A program made the translations under genes and the position numbers. The notes below the pieces were generated by a model. That model searched no databases, was not told where the DNA came from, and was given only the letters and a program-made list of their open reading frames with translations. Below, in pieces: positions 36,967 through 45,782 of a stretch of DNA of 64,000 nucleotides. The stretch comes from Streptomyces plumbidurans (GTDB lineage Bacteria > Actinomycetota > Actinomycetes > Streptomycetales > Streptomycetaceae): NCBI RefSeq assembly GCF_019857225.1, contig NZ_JAFJSY010000020.1, positions 1-64,000 on the forward strand, in the 5' to 3' direction. Numbering within the stretch: position 1 is the stretch's first letter; the number at the start of each line of letters is the position of its first letter.

Positions 36967-37578
36967 ATGCAGGTCGCCGTGGTCACCTTCGACGGATTCA
37001 ACGAGCTCGACAGCTTCATCGCGTCCGCCCTGATCAACCGGTGCCGCAAGAAGGGCCTCGAGGCCTTCGTCACGACACCCGCGCCGGTGGTGACGTCGAT
37101 GAACGGCGTCGAGGTGCGCGGGCAGCGTCCGCTGGAGTTCGTGGCCGAGGCCGATGCGGTGCTGATCGGCAGCGGGGTGAGGACCCGGGACGTGGTCGCC
37201 GACGCCTCGCTGATCTCCCGGCTGCCGCTCGACCCCGCACGGCAGTTGATCGGTGCGCAGTGCTCGGGCGCGCTGGTGCTGGCGCGGCTCGGGCTGCTGG
37301 GCACCATGCCCACCTGCACGGACAACAAGAGCCGGCCCTACGTCGAGGCCTGCGGCGTCACCGTGCTGGACGCGCCGTTCCACGCGGAGGGGAACATCGC
37401 CACCGCGGGCGGCTGCCTGTCCTCGCAGTACCTCGCCACCTGGGTGATCACCAGGGCCCTCGGCGAAAACGCCGCACGCGACGTTCTCGACTACGTGGCT
37501 CCGGTCGGCGAGAACGAGGCGACGATCGAGCGCGCGCTGCACGCCGTGCGGGCGGGCGAGGCGGCCGTACGGGGTTGA
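36967..37578 (+). CDS. DJ-1/PfpI-family protein
   Basis: The 203-aa protein is a single class-I-glutamine-amidotransferase-like DJ-1/PfpI domain: AVVTFDGFNELDSFIA start with the early Glu, and the nucleophile elbow IGAQCSGALVLARLG with reactive Cys near residue 99. Function could be chaperone, hydratase/glyoxalase or amidase. GAGGAG lies 8 nt before ATG. It is convergent with the next gene and shows no clear operon partner. Confidence 0.88.
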   Translation: MQVAVVTFDGFNELDSFIASALINRCRKKGLEAFVTTPAPVVTSMNGVEVRGQRPLEFVAEADAVLIGSGVRTRDVVADASLISRLPLDPARQLIGAQCSGALVLARLGLLGTMPTCTDNKSRPYVEACGVTVLDAPFHAEGNIATAGGCLSSQYLATWVITRALGENAARDVLDYVAPVGENEATIERALHAVRAGEAAVRG

Positions 37579-37628
37579 GCCCGCGCGGGACTGGCGTGCG
37601 CGGGGCACGTCGTCCGGCCCGCCCCGCG

Positions 37629-39044
37629 TCATCCACCCAGCCTGCGCAGCGCGCGTGCCGCGGCGTGTGCTCCGCACATGCCGTGTGCGCCCGCGCCGGG
37701 GGGTGTGGCCGCGGAGCACAGGTAGTGGCCGGGGACCCCGGTGTCGTAGGGCTGGAGGGTGGGGCGTGGGCCGAAGACGAGGCGGGCGGCGTCCGTGGCG
37801 CCGGTCATGATGTCGCCGCCGACGTAGTTGGCGTTGTACTCGGTGAACTGGGTCGTGGTGCGCACGGCGGTGGCGACGACGCGGTCCCTGAAGCCCGGCG
37901 CGAACCGCTCGATCTGCGCGGTGATCGCGGCGGTGGCGTCGCCGGTGTAGCCGTTCGGGACGTGCGCGTACGACCACACGGGGTGGAGGTCGCCCGCCGA
38001 CCGTGAGGGGTCGGCCAGGTACTGCTGCCCGACCAGGACGAACGGCCGCTGCGGCATCCGTCCGGCGTGGATGTCCCGCTCCGTGGCCGCGACCTCGGCG
38101 TACGAGCCGCCGACGTGCACCGTGCCGGCCCGCCGCGCCGCCTCGGCCCGCCAGGGGATCCCTCCCTCGATCGCGAAGTCGACCTTGAAGGCGCCCGGGC
38201 CGTAGCGGTAGCGGCGGTAGGCGCGGGCGATCCGGGGCGGCAGCAGGTCGCCGAGGATGTCGGCCAGGGCCGTGGGCGTGAGGTCCCACAGGGTCACGTC
38301 CGTGCGCGGCAGCTCCGCCACCGACCGCACCCGTACGCCTGTCTCGATCTTTCCGCCGTGTTCGCGCGCAACCGCCGCGAGGGCGTCGGTGATGCGGCGC
38401 GAGCCGCCCACGGCGACCGGCCAGCCGTAGTGGTGCCCGGCGGTGACGATGCCCAGGCCGACGCTCGCGGTCAGCGGCCGCTCCAGGGGGTGGAAGGCGT
38501 GCGCCGCGACCCCGCCCCACAGGGCCCTTGCCTTCTCGGTGCGAAACGTTTTCGCGAGCAGTGAGGCGGGCGCCAGTGCGGGAAGGCCGAAGCGGGTGAG
38601 GCGGACGGGATGCCGGGGCGGGCGCAGCAGCGGTCCCATGATGTCGTCGCCGACCGTGCCGAAGGCCGCCGTGGGGCCTTCGAAGAGCCGCCGCCAGAGC
38701 GCTCCGTCGGCGCCGAGGCCGGCGGCGGTCTCGGTCACGGAGCGGTGCAGCACCGCGGCCCCGCCGTTGTCGAGGGGATGCGCGCAGTCGATCTCCGGCC
38801 ACGCCCAGCGCAGTCCGTGGCGGTCGAGGCCGAGCCGGTTCAGGAACGGCGAGCCGACCGCCATGGGGTGGACGGCCGAGCAGCAGTCGTGCAGCAGGCC
38901 CGGCACGGTGGCCTCGACGGATCGGGTGCCGCCGCCTATCTCGTCGGCGGCCTCCAGCACCGTGACCTCCAGGCCCGCCCGGGCCAGTGCGGCGGCGGCT
39001 GCCAGACCGTTGGGTCCGGCGCCGACGACGGTCGCCGTGGTCAT
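37629..39044 (-). CDS. FAD-dependent oxidoreductase, phytoene-desaturase (CrtI)-like
   Basis: The 471-aa flavoprotein starts with VVGAGPNGLAAAAALARAGLEVTVLEA (dinucleotide-binding motif and acidic end, residues 6-33) and ends with a GAGAHGMCGAHAAARAL motif, typical of the pyridine-nucleotide-disulfide/CrtI-like NAD(P)/FAD family. No phytoene synthase or other carotenoid gene is nearby, so the substrate is probably not phytoene. It lies 69 bp downstream of the trypco2 gene in the same direction and might be cotranscribed with it. Confidence 0.85.
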   Translation of the reverse strand: MTTATVVGAGPNGLAAAAALARAGLEVTVLEAADEIGGGTRSVEATVPGLLHDCCSAVHPMAVGSPFLNRLGLDRHGLRWAWPEIDCAHPLDNGGAAVLHRSVTETAAGLGADGALWRRLFEGPTAAFGTVGDDIMGPLLRPPRHPVRLTRFGLPALAPASLLAKTFRTEKARALWGGVAAHAFHPLERPLTASVGLGIVTAGHHYGWPVAVGGSRRITDALAAVAREHGGKIETGVRVRSVAELPRTDVTLWDLTPTALADILGDLLPPRIARAYRRYRYGPGAFKVDFAIEGGIPWRAEAARRAGTVHVGGSYAEVAATERDIHAGRMPQRPFVLVGQQYLADPSRSAGDLHPVWSYAHVPNGYTGDATAAITAQIERFAPGFRDRVVATAVRTTTQFTEYNANYVGGDIMTGATDAARLVFGPRPTLQPYDTGVPGHYLCSAATPPGAGAHGMCGAHAAARALRRLGG

Positions 39045-39113
39045 CCCGTACCGCCTTTCCGCAGGACCCCACCGGCCCGCTGACGCCGCCGTCAGCGAGC
39101 GAGGCCGTGCCCG

Positions 39114-39458
39114 CTACCCGCGCGAGAGGTCGTTACCTCCCGCTCCCCGGTGCGTGCCCGCATCCTCGCGGCTCACCTCGTGGTGGCGCCCGTCGGGCCT
39201 CGGCAGGGGCTTGAGGTCGACCTGGATGCGGTGCGTGGAGTCATGGCTCACCGAACCGCCCAGCCGGGCCTCGACCACACCCAGCCGCAGCCCCGCACCG
39301 CCCTCACCGGCCCGGTGGAACTGCACCGAGAACTCCAGACTGACCTGCTCCACGCTGAACCGCCAGTCGCTCTCGGCTCCCTCGGCCTGGGCCCGCGCCA
39401 GTTCCGCGCGCACCGTGCCGATGGCCTCCGCAAGCCCGATCGGTTCCGCATCCCCCAT
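39114..39458 (-). CDS. Trypsin-co-occurring domain 2 (trypco2) protein
   Basis: The 114-aa protein reads MGDAEPIGLAEAIGTVRAELARAQ, then SVEQVSLEFSVQFHRAGEGGAGLRLGVVEARLG and a STHRIQVDLKPL strand. That one-helix-plus-four-strand layout is what I recognise as a trypco2 domain. Known trypco domains occur beside trypsin-like proteases in actinobacterial NTPase/protease conflict-type systems, and this one is divergent from exactly such a protease gene, 91 bp away. The last 20 residues are basic/Gly-rich and probably disordered. The likely role is binding or regulating the protease, by inference. Confidence 0.8.
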   Translation of the reverse strand: MGDAEPIGLAEAIGTVRAELARAQAEGAESDWRFSVEQVSLEFSVQFHRAGEGGAGLRLGVVEARLGGSVSHDSTHRIQVDLKPLPRPDGRHHEVSREDAGTHRGAGGNDLSRG

Positions 39459-39549
39459 GTGAACACACCACCGAATTCCGTCGCTTGACCGATCCAACCT
39501 GGTCACAAGTCTAGGGACGCACGTTGCCCCGCGCGTAGTGTGAGACGAC
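39459..39549. promoter_or_regulatory. Divergent control region of the trypco2 and trypsin-like genes
   Basis: The 91-bp gap carries TAGACT read leftward (39513-39508), a consensus -10 for the trypco2 gene, TTGACC read rightward (39485-39490), and TAGTGT (39536-39541) 8 nt before the protease ATG. That ATG lacks a good ribosome site and may be leaderless. One short region therefore probably sets both expression directions. Confidence 0.45.
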
Positions 39550-40866
39550 ATGGGGGAACTGCGTGCGGACTGGAGGCTCAGACTGCGCCGCGGGGACGCC
39601 GACGGGCCCATCTGCGGCGCCGGCGTGCTCGTCGACCAGTACACGGCGCTGACCTGTGCGCATGTGGTGCGCGACCGGGACGCCGTGATGTGGCTGGAGT
39701 TCGCCGAGAACCGTGCGCTGGAGCCGGTGGCGGCGCGGGTGGCGCACGGCGGCTGGCTGCGGGAGCACGGCGAGGACCTGGCCGTGCTGCGCCTGGACAG
39801 CCCGCGCCCGCAGGCGCACCCCGCACCGCTGGAACCTGAACTGTGGGCCGGCATGGAGGTGTACACCACCGGTTACGCGGAGGGCTTCGACGAGGGCATG
39901 AGCCTGTGGGGCCGGATCAGCGGCGCCAGCGGAGATTCGGTGCAGTTCGACGCCTTCACCAAGGCGGAGGTGGTGCGCGCCGGCTTCAGCGGAGCCGCCG
40001 TGTGCACCCGGCCGCAGGAGGGCAACCCGGCTCGTGTGGTCGGCATCGTCGTCAGCTGGCGCGGGGACACGGGGCAACCGCTGCCCGAGGACAACCGGGC
40101 CGCCTTCTCGTATCTGCTGCCCGTCGACCGCATCGCCGAACTCTCCCCGGTGATCAAGGAGTTGAGCAGCCCTCATGCCTGGGACCACGGCTTCGAGGAG
40201 CGCTTGAACCGGTGGTTCGAGGACCCGGACGGGGACCCGGTGAAGGTCACCGTCGTGACCCCGGACAGCGGCAAGGACCGCTCGCTGCGCCATCTGCTGC
40301 ACCGCGCCCACGTCGTCCATCACGGCGGCGGCAGCAGGCCCGACCTGGCCGATCACGCCCTGGACCACATCGACCGTACGGCCGGTGAGTATCTGCCGTT
40401 CTGGGACTGGCTGCGCGGCGCGAAACCCCAGCCGCAGCAGGCATCCGAGCGCGCGCTGCGGCATCCGGTCACGGTCCTCGTCGACGGCCTCGACGAGGAC
40501 CCCCAGCCGGGCCCCCTGATCGAACTGCTGCTCCGCTTACGGATGTTGGGCTTCAGGCTGTTGATCGTCTTCCGGCACGAGGGCGGTACGGGATGGGCCG
40601 CGTGCCGGGACGAACTGCTGCGGCCCGCCCTGCTCGGTCACGCGGACACCCTGCTGGGGCGGCTCGAACATGCGGAGTTCGCGAGCGCGATCCGCCGCGA
40701 CGTGGTCGACAGCGCCTCTCTGGGCTCGGTTACCGAGACGGCCGACCGACGCCGCATCGAGCGCCGCCGGATCGACACGATCAAGGACCCGCACCGTCAA
40801 CTCACCGAACTGCGAAGACTGATCAGAACCCTGCGCGCCGACCTGAGCCGCCACGGAGGCCGCTGA
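39550..40866 (+). CDS. Trypsin-like protease fused to a degenerate NACHT/STAND-like NTPase domain
   Basis: In the 438-aa protein, residues 1-200 form a trypsin-like domain with a full triad: His38 (LTCAHVV), Asp76 (GEDLAVL) and Ser147 (AGFSGAAV). Residues 215-345 look like the start of a STAND/NACHT NTPase: a Walker-B-type VTVLVDGLDED (Asp312, Asp315, Glu316) is clear, but the P-loop position reads TPDSGKDRS (237-245), lacking the first glycine pattern. The last 80 residues are charged helices. There is no signal peptide, so it acts in the cytoplasm. It begins a rightward gene set with PknG-type kinase, vWA, membrane sensor and binding-protein genes. Confidence 0.85.
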   Translation: MGELRADWRLRLRRGDADGPICGAGVLVDQYTALTCAHVVRDRDAVMWLEFAENRALEPVAARVAHGGWLREHGEDLAVLRLDSPRPQAHPAPLEPELWAGMEVYTTGYAEGFDEGMSLWGRISGASGDSVQFDAFTKAEVVRAGFSGAAVCTRPQEGNPARVVGIVVSWRGDTGQPLPEDNRAAFSYLLPVDRIAELSPVIKELSSPHAWDHGFEERLNRWFEDPDGDPVKVTVVTPDSGKDRSLRHLLHRAHVVHHGGGSRPDLADHALDHIDRTAGEYLPFWDWLRGAKPQPQQASERALRHPVTVLVDGLDEDPQPGPLIELLLRLRMLGFRLLIVFRHEGGTGWAACRDELLRPALLGHADTLLGRLEHAEFASAIRRDVVDSASLGSVTETADRRRIERRRIDTIKDPHRQLTELRRLIRTLRADLSRHGGR

Positions 40867-40904
40867 TGCAGTGCGCTGCCCGGCTGATGAGGTGCGCTGC
40901 CCGG
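40863..40904 (+). repeat. 21-bp tandem duplication between protease and kinase genes
   Basis: Two units (40863-40883, 40884-40904) of ctgatgNNgtgcgctgcccgg differ at two bases. The first contains the protease stop codon, and each carries an ATG and a GTG, creating spare start codons before the kinase. Confidence 0.8.
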
Positions 40905-40933
40905 CCCGGGCGAGGGAGGGGGACCACCGGAGG

Positions 40934-43243
40934 ATGACCATCTGCCCGCACCGGCGCTTCGACGGAGCCCCCTGCGGCGGCACCGTGCTCCCCACCGGCC
41001 ACTGCGACAGGTGCGGCCGAGCGGAGAGTGCCCCGGGGCTGCCCGACCTGCCCGAGGACCCGCGGCAGCACGGACCCGACGAGCTGCTCGCCCTTCCCGA
41101 GCGCCAGCCGCGACCCGCCAAGGAGCGTCTCGTCCGTCCCGAGGGGCCGCTGCGCATCCGTATGGGCTGCTCGTCCGCCGCCTGCGGCATCACCTTCGCA
41201 CCGCCCTACACCGAGGGCCCGGTACCGGTCCAGGGCCACTGCCCGGCCTGCGGCACCCGCTACTCGTATCTTCCCGAACTCACCGCCGGACAGAAACTGC
41301 GCGACCAGTACGAGATCATGGGGCCCATCGCGCACGGCGGACAGGGCTGGGTCTACCTGGCCGAGGACACGCATCTCGCTGACGTCGTCGCCGTCAAGGG
41401 ACTGCTCAACCGCTACGAGCACGACGGCGCCCGGCTGGCCGACGTGGAACGCCGCAACCTCGTCGCCATCCGCCACCCCCGCATCGTCCAGATCCGCGAC
41501 TTCGTCGCCCGGGGCCGGGACGACGGCGAGATCACCGGGGGCTACATCGTCATGGACGACGTCGGCGACGGCACCCTCGCCAAGGTCGTCGAGGAGACCA
41601 GGCGGGGCGAGTTCGTCCTCGACATCGAGCATGTCGCGGCGTACGGCTGCCAGATCCTGGAGGCCCTCGCCCATCTGCACGCCGGCGGTGAACGGGTCTT
41701 CCTGTACGGGGACATGAAGCCCACGAACGTCGTGCACCATGGGGACGGCATCAAGGTCATCGATCTCGGCGGCATGCGCGAGGAGGGCCAGACCGAGCCG
41801 CCCGCGCATGTCACGCCCGAGTACACGGCGCCCGAGACCGCGTCCGTCGGCATGCTCACCGTCGCCCACGACCTGCACACCGTCGGCGTCACGCTGCGCG
41901 AGCTGGCCCGCTGGGCCGTCGACCAGGTGCCCGGCCTCGGCACCACCTCCTTCTGGCGGGTGGCCGAGCGCGCGGTACGCACCGACCCGGGCCGGCGCTT
42001 CGCCGACGCCCGGGAGATGGCCGGCCAACTGCGCGGCGCCCTGCGGGAGATCCGCGCCCTGCGCGGCAAGAGCGACCCGCCCGAGCCGTCCGACTACTTC
42101 CGGCCCTCGCCGCAGCTGCTCGGCGCGCGGCTCGGCACGGTACCGGGCATCGAGCACTGGCTGGACCGTCCCCGCCGGGACCGCTACGACCCGCCCGTGG
42201 CGCCCGCCCTCGACCTGGGCGCCCCCACGCCCACCGAGATCGCGGCCTGTCTGCCGGTGCCGAGGCGGTATCCGGGCGATCCGCAGACCGCGCGGTTCGA
42301 GGTGAGCAGCGGCTACGACCCGGGCCAACTCCTCGCCCAGGAGGACGACAAGCCCCGCTCGGTGGAGATCTGCCTGCACAACGTGCGCGTCCTGCTGGGC
42401 CGCAACACCCGCTCGGATCTGGAGCGGGCGCAGGAGGAGCTCGACATCGCCGACTCCATCCCCGGCCCGTCCGCCGTGCGCCGCTGGCGTCTGGAGTGGC
42501 ACCGGGCGCTGCTCGCGCTGCGCAGCGCGGGACTCGACGAACAGCCGCAGCAGGTCGCCGAGGCCAAGCGCCACTTCATGCGGGTCCACCTGGAACTCCC
42601 CGGCGAGTACGCGCCCAAACTGGCCCTCGCCTACTGCGCGGAACGGCTCGACGAGGAGCATGCGAGGCCCACCGCCAGGGAGTGGTACGAGGCGGTCTTC
42701 GCCCGCAATCCCGCGCACGGCGGTGCCGCCCTCGGGCTGGCCAGGCTCGCGCTGCGGGACGGGGACCGCCGGGGCGCCCTCGACGTGCTCGCCCGGGTCC
42801 GGCCCGGCACCCTGGACCACACCATCGCCCGGATCGCCTCGGTGCGCATCCGCGCCGCCCGGCTGCCCGGGGACGGCGATCCGCTGCCCGCGCCCGCCGA
42901 GGTCGACAAGGCCCTGGAGGAACTGGACGGTTTCCGGGGAGGGAGCCCGGGCGCCGGCGAGCCGCGGCTGTCGGAGGACGAGGCGCTGCGTCTGAGCACC
43001 GAACTGCACGAGTGGAAGCTGGACGCGCTGCACAGCCTGAACGACCGTCCCGGACCGCCCGGACGGGGTACCGGGCGTCTCACCGCCCGCGGTCTGCGGC
43101 GCCTGGGTGCCCAGGAGCGGGAGCTGCGCAGGGAGTTGGAGAACCACTACCGGCAACTCGCCGTCCGGCACCGGGAGTCGGCCGACGCCCATGAGGAGCT
43201 GGTGGATCTGCTGCATGCGGTACGGCCGCAGACCGTGATCTGA
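40934..43243 (+). CDS. pknG: PknG-type serine/threonine kinase with zinc-binding N-terminus and TPR tail
   Basis: The 769-aa protein has the three-part PknG layout. Residues 1-110 hold two Cys clusters (C4, C14, C24, C27 and C79, C84, C103, C106), rubredoxin-like. Residues 122-380 are a kinase domain with Gly loop AHGGQGWVY, Lys155 (AVK), catalytic loop YGDMKPTN (Asp260, Lys262, Asn265; HRD replaced by YGD) and DLG (Asp277). Residues about 460-769 are TPR-like helices. It is soluble. Mycobacterial PknG phosphorylates the FHA protein GarA to tune glutamate metabolism. ATG 40934 is chosen as it starts the first Cys motif; GGGAGGGGG lies 12 nt upstream. Confidence 0.93.
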   Translation: MTICPHRRFDGAPCGGTVLPTGHCDRCGRAESAPGLPDLPEDPRQHGPDELLALPERQPRPAKERLVRPEGPLRIRMGCSSAACGITFAPPYTEGPVPVQGHCPACGTRYSYLPELTAGQKLRDQYEIMGPIAHGGQGWVYLAEDTHLADVVAVKGLLNRYEHDGARLADVERRNLVAIRHPRIVQIRDFVARGRDDGEITGGYIVMDDVGDGTLAKVVEETRRGEFVLDIEHVAAYGCQILEALAHLHAGGERVFLYGDMKPTNVVHHGDGIKVIDLGGMREEGQTEPPAHVTPEYTAPETASVGMLTVAHDLHTVGVTLRELARWAVDQVPGLGTTSFWRVAERAVRTDPGRRFADAREMAGQLRGALREIRALRGKSDPPEPSDYFRPSPQLLGARLGTVPGIEHWLDRPRRDRYDPPVAPALDLGAPTPTEIAACLPVPRRYPGDPQTARFEVSSGYDPGQLLAQEDDKPRSVEICLHNVRVLLGRNTRSDLERAQEELDIADSIPGPSAVRRWRLEWHRALLALRSAGLDEQPQQVAEAKRHFMRVHLELPGEYAPKLALAYCAERLDEEHARPTAREWYEAVFARNPAHGGAALGLARLALRDGDRRGALDVLARVRPGTLDHTIARIASVRIRAARLPGDGDPLPAPAEVDKALEELDGFRGGSPGAGEPRLSEDEALRLSTELHEWKLDALHSLNDRPGPPGRGTGRLTARGLRRLGAQERELRRELENHYRQLAVRHRESADAHEELVDLLHAVRPQTVI

Positions 43244-43311
43244 GCGGACGGCGCACAGGGCCGGGCGGCACCCGCGACACGGTGCGCGCGGCGACGAGGA
43301 GGAAGGGAGCG

Positions 43312-44712
43312 GTGACACAGCACATGAGCAGCCACACGCGGCCGTCGCAGCCGGGCATCCGACTGCAGGTCGATCTCGACGGCGATCTGCCCCCGCGCCG
43401 CAACACGAAGATCGAGGCGCATCTGCGGGTCGACGTGGCCGCCGACGGCGCTCCGACGGACCTGCCCGCCGTCGAACTCGCCGTGATCATCGCGGTGGAC
43501 GTCCACGAGTCCAACCGGGCGATGGTCCGGCATGCCCTGCCGTCCGCCCTGCGCGCGCTGCCCGACCGTATCTCGTTCGCGGTGCTCGGCTGCGGCCCCG
43601 AGCCGGTCCGCTGCTATCCGCGGGGCGAGGACGAGTGGGCCGTCGCCGACCAGCGGGAGCGGCACAGTGCCGCGTTCGTCGCGGGCTCGCTCCCGTTGCA
43701 TCGCAGAGGACCACGGCCTGCCGGGTACGCCGCCTGGGCGGCCGGGGCGCGTGCCCTGCTCACGGGCCGGCCGCTGTCGGTACGGCATCTGATTCTGATC
43801 ACCGACGGCAGCAGCGCCGCCGGCGAGACGCGTCTCGATGAGGAACTGGACCAGTGCGCCGGGCAGTTCACGTGCGATGTGCTCGCCGTCGGCACGGACT
43901 GGTCCCCCGATCCCCTGCTGGCGCTGGCCGAACGGCTTCACGGCACGGCGGAGTTCGTGGACGAGGGCCTCGGCCAGGCGATCACCGGCGCCATTCAGCG
44001 GCTGCGCCGGGTGCACACGCCGCAGCTGCCGATCGAGGTGACCGTGCGTCCCTCCGTGCGCCAGGTCTCGCTCAACGAGAAGGCGCCCCGGCCGCACCGC
44101 CTCGGCGGGCTGCCCCCGTCCCGGGAGTCGCGCCGCTGGACCTTTCCCACCTATCAGTGGGGAGAGGGCACCCGGGACTATCTGCTGACCCTGGTCACCG
44201 ACGCCGATGCCGACCCGCTGGAGACGGAGCTGCAGTTCGCCATGGTCTCCATCGGTGACGTCCACGCACCCGTCGTCGCCCGCTGGCACGTCCCCCGGCA
44301 GGCACCGCCACACGCCGCGGCGGGCGGCGACAGCGTGCGCAGCCTGAACGCCACCGCACGGATGCGCAGCGCGCTGCGCGAGGGACTGGTCGCGCTGCAG
44401 GAGAACCGGCGGGACACCGCCGAGGAGTGCTTGGGGCAGGCGGCCCGGCTGGCGGTGGAGTTCGGCACGGAGTGGGTGCTGGAGGAGATCCTCAGGGTCG
44501 CCGAGATCGAGAACGCGGAGGTGGGACGCGTCCGGCTGCGCCCGGTCGACACCCACACCCTCGGCCCGATGATCCTGCGCGCCGGGTCCCGGCCCGGCGG
44601 CCCGCTGATCGCGGCCGTCGGTGCGCGCCCCGGCCCGCGCTGCGGCGAATGCGGCCACGCGGCCGGCAGCGAGGCCCGTTACTGCATCGCCTGCGGAAAG
44701 GAGTTGCTGTGA
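43312..44712 (+). CDS. vWA-domain protein with C-terminal zinc ribbon
   Basis: The 466-aa protein carries a von Willebrand A fold at about residues 50-240. The MIDAS line reads DVHES (Asp63-Ser67) instead of DxSxS, while a later TDG (164-166) is kept, so metal binding is probably altered. Residues about 245-350 form a beta-rich segment, then helices, and the end has CGECGH...YCIACGKEL (Cys444, 447, 458, 461), a zinc ribbon. GTG 43312 follows AGGAAGGGAG. Its GTGA overlap with the membrane-sensor gene makes it part of the same unit, most likely an adaptor between kinase and sensor; this is inference. Confidence 0.85.
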   Translation: MTQHMSSHTRPSQPGIRLQVDLDGDLPPRRNTKIEAHLRVDVAADGAPTDLPAVELAVIIAVDVHESNRAMVRHALPSALRALPDRISFAVLGCGPEPVRCYPRGEDEWAVADQRERHSAAFVAGSLPLHRRGPRPAGYAAWAAGARALLTGRPLSVRHLILITDGSSAAGETRLDEELDQCAGQFTCDVLAVGTDWSPDPLLALAERLHGTAEFVDEGLGQAITGAIQRLRRVHTPQLPIEVTVRPSVRQVSLNEKAPRPHRLGGLPPSRESRRWTFPTYQWGEGTRDYLLTLVTDADADPLETELQFAMVSIGDVHAPVVARWHVPRQAPPHAAAGGDSVRSLNATARMRSALREGLVALQENRRDTAEECLGQAARLAVEFGTEWVLEEILRVAEIENAEVGRVRLRPVDTHTLGPMILRAGSRPGGPLIAAVGARPGPRCGECGHAAGSEARYCIACGKELL

Positions 44713-45782
44713 CGACCGGTCGCGACGCCTTACGGGACCGGCTCTCCCCGGCCGCCCACTGGCGCGGACGCCTGCGCCCGTATCGCACCCGCCGGCTGCT
44801 GGAGGCACATCTGCTGATCCTCGTTCTGTGCGCGGCCGTTGCGGCGACCGCGCTGTTCTTCTCCTACCGCCAGACCCAGCGCGGCGCCGAGGCGCTCGCG
44901 TCCAGTCAGGCGCCGGCCGTGCAGGGGCTGGCCGGCACCCGGCTGGCGGCGCTGCGTTCCTACCAGGAGGCCGAGATCCTGGTGAAGTTGCAGCTCGTCG
45001 ATGTCGCGGGTTCGGGCGAGGCCTACCGTTCCCAGCTCTCGGCCGCCGACCAGGGCCTGTCCCGCATCGCCGACCGCACGGACCAGGACCTCGGCACCGT
45101 CAACGGTCTGCTCGCCACCTACGGCAACTCGCTCAACCTCGGCATCTCCACCTACCCGGCACAGGGCCTGGTGCGGGATCAGAAGCTCGGCGAGGCCCAC
45201 TCGTTGCTCACCCGCAAGGGCGTGGGTCTCTCCTACCGGATCAACACGCTGCAGGACGTGCAGCTGAGGCACGCGGAAGCCACGGCCACCATGGGGCGGT
45301 GGCAGCGCGGCGGCTGGTGGCTCGCCGAACTCGCCCTGGGTGTACTGGCGTTGACTCTGATCTCGGCGCTGTTCGTGCTGCGCGACCGGTGCGGCCGAGA
45401 TTGGAACCCGTATCTGCTCGCGGCCTTCGTCCTCACCGTGCTGCTCGCGGTCGTCCCGCTGATGACGGCGCTGGCCACCGAGTCCATCCTCGACGGGGCG
45501 ATCCGGGATCTGCGGCAGATCACCGAGGTGTCCCGTGGCAACGACGCGGACATGGCCCGTACGCAGCAGGACGTGGCGGAGTCGAAGCGGGTCCGGCTCG
45601 AGCTGATCTCCGCGCAGCAGAACGTCTCGGAGAAGTCGGAGGAGATCCGGCAGGAGCTGGCCGACGACACCTGGACCGACCGCGTGTACCCGGGCACCGT
45701 CGTCGGCGGTCTGCTCGTCGTCGTCCTGCCCGCCCTGGGGCTCGGCCTCCGGCTCGACAGCGACTACTGGAGGCGGCGATGA
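44709..45782 (+). CDS. Four-helix membrane sensor (GlnX-like)
   Basis: The 357-aa membrane protein has hydrophobic segments near residues 31-51, 198-222, 238-262 and 328-350, with two helical extracytoplasmic loops (about 52-197 and 263-327) and basic short ends. Its place between a PknG-type kinase and a binding protein, its size and topology match GlnX of the mycobacterial GlnH-GlnX-PknG amino-acid-sensing pathway. Sequence identity cannot be judged here. GTG overlaps the vWA stop, and its own stop overlaps the next ATG. Confidence 0.75.
   Translation: MTTGRDALRDRLSPAAHWRGRLRPYRTRRLLEAHLLILVLCAAVAATALFFSYRQTQRGAEALASSQAPAVQGLAGTRLAALRSYQEAEILVKLQLVDVAGSGEAYRSQLSAADQGLSRIADRTDQDLGTVNGLLATYGNSLNLGISTYPAQGLVRDQKLGEAHSLLTRKGVGLSYRINTLQDVQLRHAEATATMGRWQRGGWWLAELALGVLALTLISALFVLRDRCGRDWNPYLLAAFVLTVLLAVVPLMTALATESILDGAIRDLRQITEVSRGNDADMARTQQDVAESKRVRLELISAQQNVSEKSEEIRQELADDTWTDRVYPGTVVGGLLVVVLPALGLGLRLDSDYWRRR

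Noticed and set aside
38541..38556. GCGAAACGTTTTCGCG resembling the LacI operator
   Set aside because: It lies inside the coding part of the CrtI-like gene, far from any promoter, so it is more likely chance codon sequence.
37629..39044. Carotenoid biosynthesis cluster
   Set aside because: Only the desaturase-like flavoprotein is present; there is no phytoene synthase, GGPP synthase or cyclase nearby.
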